Below, piece after piece: positions 1 through 10,891 of a stretch of DNA of 64,000 nt (position 1 is the stretch's first letter; every line of letters begins with the position of its first letter). The stretch covers positions 20,783,828 through 20,847,827 of the forward strand of contig NC_047065.1 in assembly GCF_902459465.1 (NCBI RefSeq). Direction: 5' to 3'. The translations under genes and the position numbers were made by a program. The notes beneath the pieces were generated by a model. That model had not been told where the DNA came from and searched no databases. It was given only the letters and a program-made list of their open reading frames with translations. The stretch comes from Asterias rubens. Taxonomy: Eukaryota > Echinodermata > Asteroidea > Forcipulatida > Asteriidae.

Positions 1-616
1 GAACCACTTGAACCATGATAGAACCATGATAGAACCATGATAGATCCAAGATAAAACCATAATATAACCATAATAGAACCATGATATAGAACCATGATAG
101 AACCATGATTTGAACCATGCTAGAACCATGAGAGAACCATGCTAAAACCATGATAGAACGATGATTTGAACCATGCTAGAACCATGATAGAACCATGATA
201 GAACCACGATAGAACCAAGATACAACCATGATATAACCATGAGAACAATGATTGAGCCATGATAGAAGCATATGATTTGAACCATGCTAGAACCATGATA
301 GAACCACAATAGAACCATGATAGAACCATGCTAGAACCATGATAGAACCATGATTTGAACCATGCTAGAACCATGATAGAACCATAATAGAACCTTGATA
401 GAACCACTTGAACCATGATAGAACCATGATAGAACCATGATAGATCCAAGATAAAACCATAATATAACCATAATAGAACCATGATATAGAACCATGATAG
501 AACCATGATTTGAACCATGCTAGAACCATGATAGAACCATGATAAAACCATGATAGAACCATACTAGAGTCATGATAGAACCATGATATAACCATAATAG
601 AACCGATTGATAGAAT
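1..616. repeat. GAACCATGAT-type minisatellite with higher-order unit
   Basis: Irregular tandem array of 10-13 bp words built on GAACCATGAT, with variants such as GAACCATGCT, GAACCATAAT and TTTGAACCATG. A higher-order period is visible: the first ~130 bases recur almost exactly from position 401, so part of the array was duplicated in blocks of about 400 bp. The long reverse-strand open frames here (repeats of SWFYHGS/MVLSWF) are by-products of a repeat without stop codons on that strand and are not called genes. The array begins at or before the window edge. Confidence 0.95.
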
Positions 617-1197
617 CATGCACATCCATATAGATGTTTGATGTTCACTTCATAGATAGGCCTAAGCCGAGACATTTGATGACCTTGAAAAGCCTTCCTC
701 ATTAAGCCGTTTACGGACCCATACCTGACTTCAACGTGACATTGCGAAAGGTTTTAACCAACCAACCAAGTGATAATGCGAAATGTTAATATTCTGGGTC
801 GATTTCGCTCTTAAAACAAAAGGGGGAGGGGAAGGGTTCTTAACGGCGGCAAAAGGTCTACAATGTTAATTAAAACTATACTTTTTTTATTTATTATTTT
901 TTAATGTTAGATGGGATGTGACACTCAGTTTGACTCAACCCATGCTTCATCTAATCCTCAAGGTAAGCTTGATTAGCTATAGTTGTCCTTCAATAAATAA
1001 TTTACCAACTTAGCAAAATGCCCACTATACACACTTTATTTTGACCGTTTAGTCACAGAGCCGACCAAGGTTTTATTGCCAACTAAAGAACTTTATTGCC
1101 TGTAATTGTGGAGTGGTAACCAAACGTACACCTCCCTTGTGAATTGTAAGCTTTGGTAAATTCTACGTTATAAACAAACAATCTTACTTGGTATATT

Positions 1198-1435
1198 AGG
1201 GAGGTTTAGATGCACGTTACGTGAGCAAAACGTGGACGTGAACGTCAAAAAATAATGCAAAACTCACGTTTTAAGCAAACGTGAAGTAACAATTTTTCAC
1301 ATCAGGTACGTATGTGCAGACGCCCTACGTGAGCATGAAATAAGCCCAAAGTTGTTACGTCCCCTTTAGAAATGACACACTTTTCTGAAGTTCACGTTCA
1401 CGTTTTTGCTGGCGTACGTGCAGCTAAATCTCCCT
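1198..1435. mobile_element. Foldback MITE rich in ACGT motifs
   Basis: Nonautonomous DNA element with inverted ends. The left end reads AGGGAGGTTTAGATGCACGT and the right end is its reverse complement (GTACGTGCAGCTAAATCTCC). The interior is packed with CACGTT/AACGTG words in both orientations, so the whole piece can fold back on itself. Related fragments lie at about 51845-51980 and 37407-37465. No coding capacity. Confidence 0.75.
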
Positions 1436-1464
1436 GTTAAAAGAAGCGCTACAGCTGTTGATAG

Positions 1465-1850
1465 TTAAAGGCAGTAAACACTATTGGTAATTACTCGAAA
1501 TAATTATCAGCATAAAACCTCACTTGATAACGAGTAATGGGGAGAGGTTGATGGTATAAAACATTGTGAGAAACGGCTCCCTCTGAAGTGACGTAGCTTT
1601 CGAGAAAGAAGTAATTTTCCACGAATTTGATTTCGAGACCTCAAGTTTAGAATTTTAGGTCTCGAAATGAAGCCTCTGAAAGCACACAACTTCGTGTGAC
1701 AGGGGTGTTTTTTCTTTCATAGTTATCTCGCAACTCCGACGACCAATCGAGCGCAAATTTTCACAGGTTTGTTATTTTATGCATATGTTGAGATACACCA
1801 AGTGAGAAGACTGGTTTTTGACAGTTATCAATAGTGTACATTGTCTTTAA
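1465..1850 (+). mobile_element. MITE family A copy (TTAA-flanked, ~386 bp)
   Basis: Full-length copy of the dominant repeat. It starts TTAAAGGCAGTAAACACTAT and ends with the degenerate inverse (ATAGTGTACATTGTCTTTAA). The centre carries the family's palindrome around GATTTCGAGACCTC (one arm decayed), which can form a hairpin. Flanking TTAA on both sides fits a four-base target duplication of the piggyBac type, but transposase class is inference. The ~60-residue reverse-strand open frame inside is a product of the repeat. Confidence 0.85.
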
Positions 1851-2748
1851 CATTTTGAGAAACGACTTTACTCGAAGGATTGTGATTTTAAAGCAAGGGA
1901 TTCAAACAATTTCAATTTGGAAAACGTTTCTTGCAGAAACGTTTTTCAGAGGTTGTGTTACAACTACAGACCATTCTTCCTGCATTGTTATTGTAAACGG
2001 GGCAATTGGATGGTATTTTAATACAAAAGTAAATATGGGATTAAAATGAGACAAATGCGCAACGTCTTAATATAAACTGGAAAAATGCGATTAACTAATG
2101 TTGACATTGATGTGTAAGATGGATTTGCTGAAAGTTAAATAAAGGAAACGTGCAACAGGTTAAAAGTAATTTGTATTGTAAAACGCCTCTGAAAAGCCAT
2201 TATTACACCCATACATGGTTAAAAAAAACCGATATATTTCTTTAATTAACCGATTTTATAACATAGTTTCTATTCTTTGGTTATACAATAATAACAAGCA
2301 GAGGCCGTTCAGGGAAGGGCTTAAATAATAAAAAACAAAAAAATAAAAAATGTCATCTGAAAAGATGTGCCCTCCCAGACCTTGCTTCAAAAATAGTAAG
2401 ATTCGTAAACTTATATAACACGCTCTAAAATTGTAGTGAAAGTTAAAACAAAAGCTGACAAGTAAGAGCAATACACAAACGATATAAACAAGAACCACAT
2501 TATTAAAACTACAGAATTAAAAAAGCTAAGGGCCCTAATTTATAAACCTCTAAAAAATTCATTTCAAAAAGTGGTAGCAATTTAATATATCGCCGAAAAT
2601 TTAGACCATCATCGCTTCCAGTAGTGAAATTGCACAGAAACGTGGATAATTCGCATTTTCCGTCGACATGGCAACGTTCAAAGCCTTTAATCAATTTATC
2701 GCGTTGTTGCTTGCAGGAAGCAATACTTGATGCCCCAGTTTTCTCGGC

Positions 2749-3632
2749 TTAAAGGGAAGGTACACGTTTGGTAATTGCTCATAAGAAATATTAACTTAAA
2801 AACTGAATTGGTAACGAGCATTGGAGAGCTGTTGATAGTATAACACATTGTGGAAATTGACTCCCTCTGAAGTAACGTAGTTATTGAGAAAGAGGTAATT
2901 TCTCACTAAAATAATAAAATACTTCTAGCTAGAAGTCTTTTATTCTTATCTGAAAGCACACAACATCGTCCGACAAGGGTGTTTTTTCTTTCATCATTTT
3001 CTCGCAATTTTGATAACCAATTGAGCCCAAATTTTCACAGTTCTCATATTATGGTTATTAGTTTTGGTAGTTAGCACTGTATACTCAGTACTTTCCCGAG
3101 TCCTGTAAAAAAAATGTCACAGGCATGTTACTCGGGTGGGATTCGAACCGACGACTGTTTTGGCAGCGGGTACCGCAACGATATAAGAGATGATAATTTG
3201 TATCGGGGATAAAGAATATTAGTTTTGGTTTTTACCCATACACCGATGTGTGTTAGCACTGTATACTCAGTACTTTCCCGAGTCCCGAGTCCTCTTATAT
3301 TAGCGGTACCCGCTGCAAAAACATGTGATTCGAACTGCCTCTAGCTACCGGGCAACCTCGGTAGTCTAGTTGGTAAGACACTGCTCTAGAATTGCAAGGG
3401 TCGTGGGTTCGAATCCCACCGGAGTTAACATGCCTGTGATATTTTTTTCACGGGACTCGGGAAAGTCTGAGTATACAGTGCTAACACACATCGGTGTATG
3501 GGTATAAACCAAATTTAATATTCTTTATCCCCGATGCAAATTTAACATCTCTTATATATTATGGTTATGATGGGATACACCAAGTGAGAAGACTGGTCTT
3601 TGATAATTACCAAACGTATAGCTTTCCTTTAA
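2749..3632 (+). mobile_element. MITE subfamily B copy, split by a SINE
   Basis: The two halves (2749-3058 and 3556-3632) together match the second subfamily. Ends are like family A, but the centre reads AATACTTCTAGCTAGAAGTC instead of the GAGACCTC palindrome. Between the halves lies an unrelated SINE block flanked by a 13-bp direct repeat, so the MITE was present before the SINE arrived. Confidence 0.8.
3059..3555 (+). mobile_element. Composite tRNA-derived SINE insertion
   Basis: Insert of 497 bp flanked by ATATTATGGTTAT at 3046-3058 and 3556-3568. A tRNA-like head lies at 3354-3426: acceptor arms AACCTCG/CGGAGTT, box A-like TAGTCTAGTTGG, T arm GTGGGTTCGAATCCCAC. The body has CACGGGACTCGGGAAAG and the tail ACACACATCGGTGTATGG then CCCCGATGCAAATTTAACAT. 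The anticodon arm pairs poorly, so this is a SINE head and not a working tRNA gene. The left part (3059-3290) carries two reversed partial copies of the same body, with an inverted pair around GCGGTACCCGC. Confidence 0.75.
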
Positions 3633-3883
3633 TACTCGTGTGATATATTTTTGAACTTGTAAGCCTAAAATTAATTACTGTCAACAGCTCTCCATTGCTG
3701 TGTACCAAGTAATGTTTTTTATTGAGCAGCAAGTCAGAAGACTGGTCTTTGACATTAACCAATGGTGTCATGTCCACTGCTTCATGCTATATATATCAGT
3801 CCTTTACGACAGCGAAGATGTACGAGGGAAACATTTTTTCGATTAAGGTGCCTTGCAGTATACGCATGTTCATTTCCTTTCAG

Positions 3884-6268
3884 GGTCTGATGAATGGCAA
3901 CTAGTCTTCAAAGGGGTAGCTGGGGCAGGAGATCATCTATTTCATCTGTGGAATGACAATTCATGGGATAGCAGCTCAGACGAGAACTATCGAAACGAAA
4001 TAGTGTACAATTGTTGGACCGGCGGGCAGTTGAACATCAAACAGGCGAGTCCATGATATTATAACACACCTCTTGCTTTTTCTGTATTGGGGTGGTTGAA
4101 ACACGGTCACGTGTGATGAAGTTATATACACATATTGACTGGTAATGGGGTAACTAGTGTACGTCTATTCCCTCGAGTGACTTTGGGTGACCAGAAGAGC
4201 GACCTTCTCTACTGGTCATTCACAGTCCCGAGGGGGAATAAACGTTCACTAGTTACCGAATTATGGCAGTCAATATGTGTTTTATCAGCTCGGTCTTAAA
4301 TGTGAAATAAGAATATAAATCTGGTAAAGAAAATCTGGTAAAGTGCTGACACACATCGGTGTATGTCTAACAACCAAAATTAATATTCTTAATACCCGAT
4401 GCAAATTTAACATCAGTTATGAAATCCGCAATGTTGATTGTGAAGATCAAACAATTTTATGACAATTGTATGAATTTCTGTCCAGGTGAAGCTGTCCTTG
4501 TATAAACAAGATGAGGTCCAAGTTGAAATGATATTCAATGGAATAGATTCAAACATCATGAACTGGTTCGCCAAGGAGCGCATTATATCATCCACGAGTG
4601 ACCTGACACCAGCGTCGACATCATTCTACTTCTCTATCATTGGAGACCCGTATGTAACCATTGTGTTGTATTGTTAGACCGGGTCACTTAATAATGGTTT
4701 CCAATTCAAAACGGTAGTGTTTTCATAGTATTCAGTTAACACTTATAGCCGTTAATGGTTTAACACACTATCAGATCAAAATATAAGAGAAAACTGTTGA
4801 CAAAATGCCAACATAGGCAAATAAGTCAGTGAGTCAGCAAAATCAGATTTCCTATAGAGGAGAATGGTGCACGCTGTGATGGGGCGAGTTTTGTGTCGGA
4901 CTGTTGATGTACTGGTCCAAATTTCTTAGATTTGCTAACTGAAAAGAAATTGCTTAGCATAAAATATCTTCATATGGAGAAAAACAGGACGACCAACCAA
5001 AATTAATTTCAATTTGTTGTATATTGCTACTGGTATTCAGCTGTTTGTAAATCTTCAAAATCACGTGTTAATTTGGTTGGTTATCCCGTTTTCATCAAGG
5101 CAAACATTTCAAGCTAAGCACTTTTTTTTGCTTAGCAGCTCTATGAAACGAGGCGCTTGAAGTTTCCATCAACGGCCCCATGACGCACGAATATGGCACT
5201 GACGAACTATGGGTGCGTTCGTTTAGCTCCCCTGGGTCGACCCCGGTGTGTGGCGGGTTTTTTTTTCGAGGACGAACGTGGGCAAGTATCTGCACACGTT
5301 CATCCTGGAAAAAAACAACCGCCACACACCGGGGTCGACCCAGGGAAGCTAAACGGACGCGCCCTATATGAATCAGGCAGTTAGCTTAAGTCTATTCAAC
5401 GACGCTTAAACAAAAAGCAGCTTTTAAGTAATTAACTTCTGTTGTGAAGTCTTTCTGGTCTTGTGAAACCAAAAAATTGAAAACCATTGTTCAACTGTTG
5501 TTCTTTTCTTCACATGTATCCACTTTTTTGTTAGACCTCACAATCGACGGTTCTTCATCAGTCATAGCCACGAGGGTGGATGCGAATATGAAACTGGCTG
5601 GCTGGCGGTGGTAGAAACTTCAGGCGACTGCTCATCATGGGAGAAAGGTTACGACAGTTATCCGATCATACTGTACAGCACAGACAACGCAATCAGCTTC
5701 AAGAATGCACGAATTGGTAAACTGTTATTTATACCATGTAGTTTGTTCGGCCTTATACCCTTGATTTAACGCCACACACACTGGAGTGTTAACGTCATAT
5801 ACGACTTTCTGGGGCTACATTTAGGTCCGGGCTACATTTAGGTACATGTTTGGGGCTACATTAAGGTCCGGGCTACATCTAGGTACATGTTTGGGGCTAC
5901 ATTTAGGTCCGGGCTACATCTAGGTACATGTTTGGGGCTACATTTAGGTCGGGGCTACATTATGGTGCCGCACACGTTTCCCAACAGAAGCCATAAGTTA
6001 ACGATGCAACCCGGGGAGCGGCAAACTACTGTCCGTGCATTAACTCTAAAACCAAGTTGCAGTTCGGGGATCTCATATTAAATACTCAACTTTGCTCGAT
6101 TGTTCTACGAGTGACAAATCATATTTTCCAGCATGTCAAACTTGGGTTCTTTTCTCATGAAATCATCAAAGAAACAAGTCATGATTGAACCACTTTTTTT
6201 TTTTTTTTTTTTTTTTTACAGCTGGGAACAAGGCGGATCACTTGACAATCCACATTGATTTGGAGTGA
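3884..6268 (+). CDS. Secreted-protein paralogue, 3' part (uncharacterised C-terminal domain)
   Basis: Four exons, 3884-4044, 4486-4649, 5535-5716 and 6222-6268 (stop TGA), joined in consistent phase, giving 184 residues. Visible motifs: EWQLVFKGVAGAG, QLNIKQ, WFAKERIISS, RRFFISHSHEGGCEYETGW, YPIILYST, then DHLTIHIDLE at the end. It matches the downstream gene at 11502-18298 exon by exon with the same phases. I recall similar uncharacterised secreted proteins in other marine invertebrates, but assign no function. Odd points: the first intron begins GC instead of GT (CAG|GCGAGT at 4045), and no signal-peptide or PAN exon is visible upstream in the window, so the 5' part is either further left or lost. 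The last acceptor follows a very long T tract (6194-6217). It could be a partial duplicate. Confidence 0.75.
4131..4290. mobile_element. Palindromic MITE (GGTAACTAGTG type)
   Basis: Lies in the first visible intron of the gene above. The left arm reads CATATTGACTGGTAATGGGG then TAACTAGTGTACG, and the right arm is CACTAGTTACCGAATTATGG then CAGTCAATATGTG. The inner arms carry GTGACCAGAAG and its complement around the centre. A second copy is at 44820-44985. Confidence 0.75.
5211..5364. mobile_element. Short palindromic MITE, GGGTGCGTTCG ends
   Basis: Near-perfect inverted repeat in an intron of the gene at 3884-6268. Ends are GGGTGCGTTCGTTTAGCT and its inverse, followed by GGGTCGACCCCGGTGTGTGG on both arms. 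Other copies: 21116-21267 (same short form) and two longer forms at 43254-43489 and 49289-49526. Confidence 0.85.
5809..5965. repeat. ~41-bp tandem repeat, about 3.5 units
   Basis: Tandem units containing GGGGCTACATTTAGGTCCGG then GCTACATCTAGGTACATGTTT. It lies in the last intron of the gene at 3884-6268. Units differ at few positions, suggesting recent expansion. The open frame reading through it is a repeat artefact. Confidence 0.9.
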
Positions 6269-7148
6269 GAGGAGTCTTTGACGCAGCTTTATATCGGCAC
6301 CACAAACGACCTGTTGGTGTCGCACCCGGAATTCTGAAATCGACGTTTTGTGAAATAATACTTTGACCTTCTTTTTATTAATCAGTCTTTAAAATGTCCT
6401 GATTTTGGATTATAGTGTTGTTGTTTATAAACAAATTATAGGGGGCTCAACAAAAAGATGTAAAAAACTATATTTTTATTATATATTTTATGAATTTAAA
6501 GCCATTGGACATTCGGTGTTGTCCAAAAGCCCACACTTCGGGTATCACAACTTATATATGAATAACAAACCTGTGAAATTTTGGCTCAATCGGTCACAGG
6601 AGTCGGGAGAAAATAACGGGGAAAACCTACCCTTGTTTCCGCACGTGTCATGACATGTGTTTAAAATAAATCCGTATTCTCGATATCGAGAATTGATAAC
6701 TGTTTTAATGTTTTCTCAAAAAGTAAAGCATTTAATGGAATAAGAGAAGTCTTTCACCATTACCTTCTGTAAACCCTGTAAATTATTTGTAAATCTGAGA
6801 ACTTTTTTGTTTTCTGTTCCGAAAGTGTCGAATGGCTTTAATGACTTGACCTCTTACATGGTAAATAGTTTTCGAGCCTTAATCGAGCCTACAGCTGCGG
6901 GTCTCCACACACGCAGTTTGGCCACATAGTTCACAGAACGGATCCTCTCGAAATTGAATCTTCACAACTCACCCTTAAGGATGTTTTTCAACATACTCTT
7001 TTTGATTTCTGGTAGATACGGGAGCATTTTTAATAAGCGAAATAATTTGGGCTAATGCTTACTACAATTACCAATATTAAAACAGGGTGCCTTTGGATAT
7101 GAATTCACATACGAAATTGGGGTCAGTACATAAGTACGAAACCAATAT
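6269..7148. other. Intergenic, no gene recognised
   Basis: AT-rich sequence downstream of the first gene. An AATAAA-like word occurs at about 6666, a possible poly(A) signal. 6690-6840 contains weak similarity to the foldback element at 31396-31746 (CCTGTAAA and TGTAAATCT words). Nothing else is seen. Confidence 0.6.
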
Positions 7149-7496
7149 TTAAAGGCATTGGACACTTTAAAACAATTGTTAGCATAAGCATTTACTTGGT
7201 AATGAGCAATGGAGAGCTGCTGTTGATAGTATAACACATTGTGAGGAACGACTCCCCCTGAACATGCTCTGAGGTAACGTAGTGTTTGAGAATGAAGTAT
7301 AAATTCTCACCCAATAAAATACTTTTTATGCTTCAGAAAACTCACAAAGTAATGCAAAAAGGGTGTTTTTTTCCTTTCACTATGCTCTTGCAAATGACCA
7401 AAGTGAGCCCAAATTTCCACAGTTTTGTTATGCATATGTCGGGATACACCAAGTGAGAACACTGGTTTTTGACCCAAACGTGTCCAGTGCCTTTAA
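7149..7496 (+). mobile_element. MITE subfamily B copy
   Basis: Starts TTAAAGGCATTGGACACTTT and ends GTGTCCAGTGCCTTTAA. Internal landmarks shared with the family are GAGCAATGGAGAGCTG, AACACATTGTGAGGAACGAC and GGGATACACCAAGTGAGAA. The centre is the shorter B type (AATAAAATACTTTTTATGCTT). Confidence 0.8.
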
Positions 7497-7970
7497 GGGT
7501 TCGGACTATAAAAGAAAAAAAGACAATATTTAGGAGAGAGGGACAAAAAAGGGTCATTGTCTCAAGATGTTGTAGTTACTGTAGTTGATTAGTTGGTGTG
7601 TACAGAAGTTACAAAACATTGTATTAATAGTGGGTAGGATATTTGCACATCTTAAATAATATTTAGTATTATATTCGTTTTACGTAAACAATCAAACGGA
7701 ACGTTTAGTGCACTATCGGTTCATTTGTCTTGTTTAAATTTTTGATGAAATTTTTAATTAATGTATGATTACTCACATCATGTTTTGATAATCTTTCGGG
7801 TATGTTTGCCTATGTAAATTTAGTTTTACCCAGTAACGTGGAGGGGAAAATGACCGGGTTTTAACTTTGCCTCGTGTGAACTGGACGAACGAGCGGGGTC
7901 GATTTATTTGGGAACGATGCTGATAATTAAGCATGGCAATTCAATAAACACCGTCCTATATTCTTTTTTG

Positions 7971-8350
7971 TATACCTCATGTATAGAATCCTCTAATCTG
8001 ATTGGTTAAAAATGGAGTCATTGAAATAGCTATGCCCCCTTTTTAAATCAAGATGACGTCATAGTGACTATGCCCTGGCTGAAAATAACGCAACTATGAT
8101 ATGTATAATGTACGACTATAGCGTTCTGTGGTACGACGCGACCTTTCTTTGCAGACGACCTTTCACCGTATAGTCAGAGTGTTGTTGATTAGAAGAATCT
8201 TTATTCGGTATAATAAAAGAAATAATGACTGCTTAATAATCAAAACCATGGCTACGCCCCCAGCTTCGCTTCGGGCATAGTCATGGTTTTGACATCACCT
8301 TGTGCCTATAATTTCAACATGCCCTCTAAACAGTCAATATTTCAATACCA
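7971..8350. repeat. Dispersed repeat shared with 35196-35625
   Basis: Begins TATACCTCATGTATAGAATC and contains GATTGGTTAAA, GATGACGTCA and a pair of words (GACTATGCCC and GCTTCGGGCATAGTCATGG) that can pair with each other. The same order of motifs recurs at 35196-35625, about 27 kb away. Both copies end near a CAGTCAATATTTC word. It is probably a nonautonomous DNA element with internal hairpins, but no transposase is visible. Confidence 0.65.
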
Positions 8351-8689
8351 TATAATTACGGTTGTGACAGTCAAACGTCACAGCAGATGACAAAACAAAG
8401 GTTGACGCGTATTCTAAATTAACTATGTGTTATATTATAGCTTAAATTTCTGTTCACTGCAATTGTATTTAAACGTGTATTAACTATTACTATTGTGGAA
8501 TTGTACATGACTTAGTTAACTGATTTACTATATAAGCATAGTTTACAGACTCGTGATACTTATACTAAATTCTGATTGAAGTAGATCTCTAAGCTCCTGC
8601 ATGGACCTTGTTTTGAATGTATACATGATGACTATTAAACTTCTGCAAGATGGTCTGGAAAGCTAATCGTTATAATTCTACACGAGAGT

Positions 8690-8775
8690 GGTTTGTTTAA
8701 TAAAACCGGGGTGGGGTTACACAACCTAGCTCCCAGGGGCCTGACTAATCTCTGGGTTAGCTTGACTCGGAGACG
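8690..8775. repeat. Short dispersed segment, repeated at 10062-10150
   Basis: About 85 bp containing AAACCGGGGTGGGGTTACAC then AACCTAGCTC and GGGTTAG. The same segment recurs at 10062-10150, where it is joined to a damaged MITE (10150-10415). Origin unknown. Confidence 0.6.
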
Positions 8776-9418
8776 GTTTAAACAAGATGAGATAGTTCAG
8801 ATTTCGTGTCAGTTTGAGACATTTCTGGATCATTTTGGGGCACTTGGGGCCCGCAATGCAGTGTGTCTCTGCTTACAGGTATCGTTATTTGCAGATTTAA
8901 TAAGTTTAACTTGCTGATTTCATAGCGATATCTTGGAAATTTAACGGGTTCGTATATGCTGCTACTACACTAGCGATACAAGATCTCCCATGAGAGAGAA
9001 AATCTATATTTGCTTGAAAAAAAATCATGTCCCGTTCTTTTAATAAGTAACAATGACAAATAAATAAAGCCCTCAACATTCCAAGCATGTGTTATGTGCA
9101 TCCTATGATAATTAGTACGTATTGGTTGAACATTTCGAGAAAAAGGTGTCTAATTATTGATTCGTTCTTTACACGGATCCGTGTATTGAGCCGTGATTTC
9201 ATTCATCATTTATTATTGTATGATTGTGTTTGTGTATCTGCTTGAATGAATGTGCCAACACATGACCATGGCAATACATGGTAATTTATTGCCTCAGATG
9301 TTCTTAATTCAAGGCCCTTTATACGCAATGGAAGACTATTTCCCTAATTTTGCCAACTGTAAGACTAAGTTGTACCTTTTTTCCATTCTTCAACCCGAGT
9401 GACTATATTGTAGCGTTG

Positions 9419-9914
9419 ACCGGTGTGGCGGTTTCAACTTTCCGCTGTGTTCAGTTTTCCGAATGACCAAATACGGTAGCATTACGTCATGCGATGCCTG
9501 CGCACAGCAAGCGAAAGTAGTCCATTTTTAGTGCCGTATTGAGTCATCCGTTACCCTCCGGTAGCTGCCATGGCGGCGTCCACGAGTCGAGTACAACTAG
9601 CGGCAAACGCGTGGATCGTATGAGTTTTTTTTTTTATGCAAGCAGAGTGTGACCTGCCTAAAGTTGTACCCATGAATACATGTAAAGATGGGGCAAGAGA
9701 TTATGTGACTACACAGAAAAGAATCGTAAATAAACAATTTGGGGTCACTGCTGAGAGAACTACAGTACTCGCCAGGGTACTCGCGGCGGTATCTGACAGG
9801 TCACCCGGAAACTGAACACGCCGGAAAGCTAAAACCGTTCGAACAACATGTTGATATGTCCGACTACGTCACCCGGAAAACTGAACACGGCGGATAACTG
9901 AAAACGCCACACCG
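9419..9914. mobile_element. Nonautonomous DNA transposon, ACCGGTGTGGCG ends
   Basis: Inverted ends: ACCGGTGTGGCGGTTTCA on the left and CTGAAAACGCCACACCGG on the right. Subterminal words pair as well (CTGTGTTCAGTTTTCCG with CCGGAAAACTGAACACGG), and a third copy of the subterminal word lies at about 9800. About 496 bp with no open frame. A lone end of this family is fused to other repeats at 16621. Confidence 0.8.
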
Positions 9915-10415
9915 GGGGTTGCGATGTACACAGCTTTAAATAACACACAAACACTGGCTTTTCTGTCCCTTGTTCTGGAGCTTTATTGACACTCAACAAG
10001 TCATGAATTTTACACGAAGAAGAACGCCTAAACCAGAGGACGCCCTCTGTGGCGAGCAGGTTTAAACGAGAGTCGTTTGTTGAATGAAACCGGGGTGGGG
10101 TTACACAACCTAGCTCACAGGGGCCGGACTAATTTCTGGGTTAGTTTGACCGGTTTACACAATGGTGGCGTAACCTTGGGGGGGGGGGGGTTTCTTCGGA
10201 AGTAACTTATTTTTTTTTAAAGGTAATTTCTCGTGACTCAAATAAAACAAAAGGCTTCGACTGAAGTCTTGTATTAAGCATCTGTAAGCACCGGAAATTA
10301 AGCAAGAAGGTTTTTGTTGGCAACTTCGGTGACAAATAGGCCTAAAGCCCAAATTTTCACAGTTTTTTTAATTTTAGGCTAATGTTGGGATACACCAAGT
10401 GAGATTACTGGTCTT

Positions 10416-10809
10416 TTAAGCCACTGGACACTATTGGTAGTTGTCAAAGACCAGTCTTCTCACTTCTCAACATTATACATAAAATGACAAACCTGTGAAA
10501 CCCTAACCCTAACCCTAACCCTGTGAAAATTTGAGCTCAATCGAAGTTGCGTATAATGATGAAAGAAAAATACCCTTGTCACACGAAGTTGTGTGCTTTC
10601 AGATTTGTGCTTGATTTCGAGACCTCAAAATCTAATTCTGAGGTCTCGAAATCAAATTCGTGGAAAATTACTTCTTTCTCGCAAACTACGTCACTTCAGA
10701 GGGAGCCGTTTCTCACAATGTTTTATACTATCCAACCTCCTCCAATTGCTTGTTACCAAGTAAGTTTATATGATTTCGAGTTATTACCAATAGTGTCCAC
10801 TGCCTTTAA
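10416..10809 (-). mobile_element. MITE family A copy carrying a telomeric insert
   Basis: Reverse-oriented full-length copy: TTAAGCCACTGGACACTATT at the left, GTGTCCACTGCCTTTAA at the right, and the GAGACCTC palindrome in the middle. It is interrupted at 10501-10522 by CCCTAA units. A damaged forward-oriented B-type fragment (10150-10415) adjoins it. Confidence 0.85.
10501..10522. repeat. Interstitial telomeric repeat (CCCTAA)3 CCCT
   Basis: Three and two-thirds units of CCCTAA sit inside the MITE at 10416-10809. The host word CTGTGAAA appears on both sides (10493-10500 and 10521-10528), as expected if a short telomeric stretch entered a staggered break. Confidence 0.85.
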
Positions 10810-10891
10810 CGATTATCAAACCTGTCATGTGCAAAAAAAAACCCATAAATGAGCACATTGGCGATATGAATGTCACTATTGACAACCACGT

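Noticed and set aside
120-625. Open frames of 143 and 86 codons rich in Trp, Phe and Tyr on the reverse strand
   Set aside because: They are readings of the GAACCATGAT minisatellite, which happens to lack stops in those frames.
1507-1689. Recurrent ~60-70-residue open frames ([14 protein letters not shown] type) at 1507, 10932, 12313, 13374, 17460, 33921, 45674 and elsewhere
   Set aside because: All fall in the middle of the AGGCAGTGG-family MITE and change with its decay. There is no start context, signal or conserved domain; conservation is that of the repeat.
3354-3426. Possible tRNA gene
   Set aside because: Box A, box B and T arm are good, but the anticodon stem does not pair, and the piece is the head of a longer repeated unit with target duplication, so it was called a SINE.
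5180-5384. Overlapping open frames on both strands
   Set aside because: They read through the palindromic GGGTGCGTTCG MITE and mirror each other.
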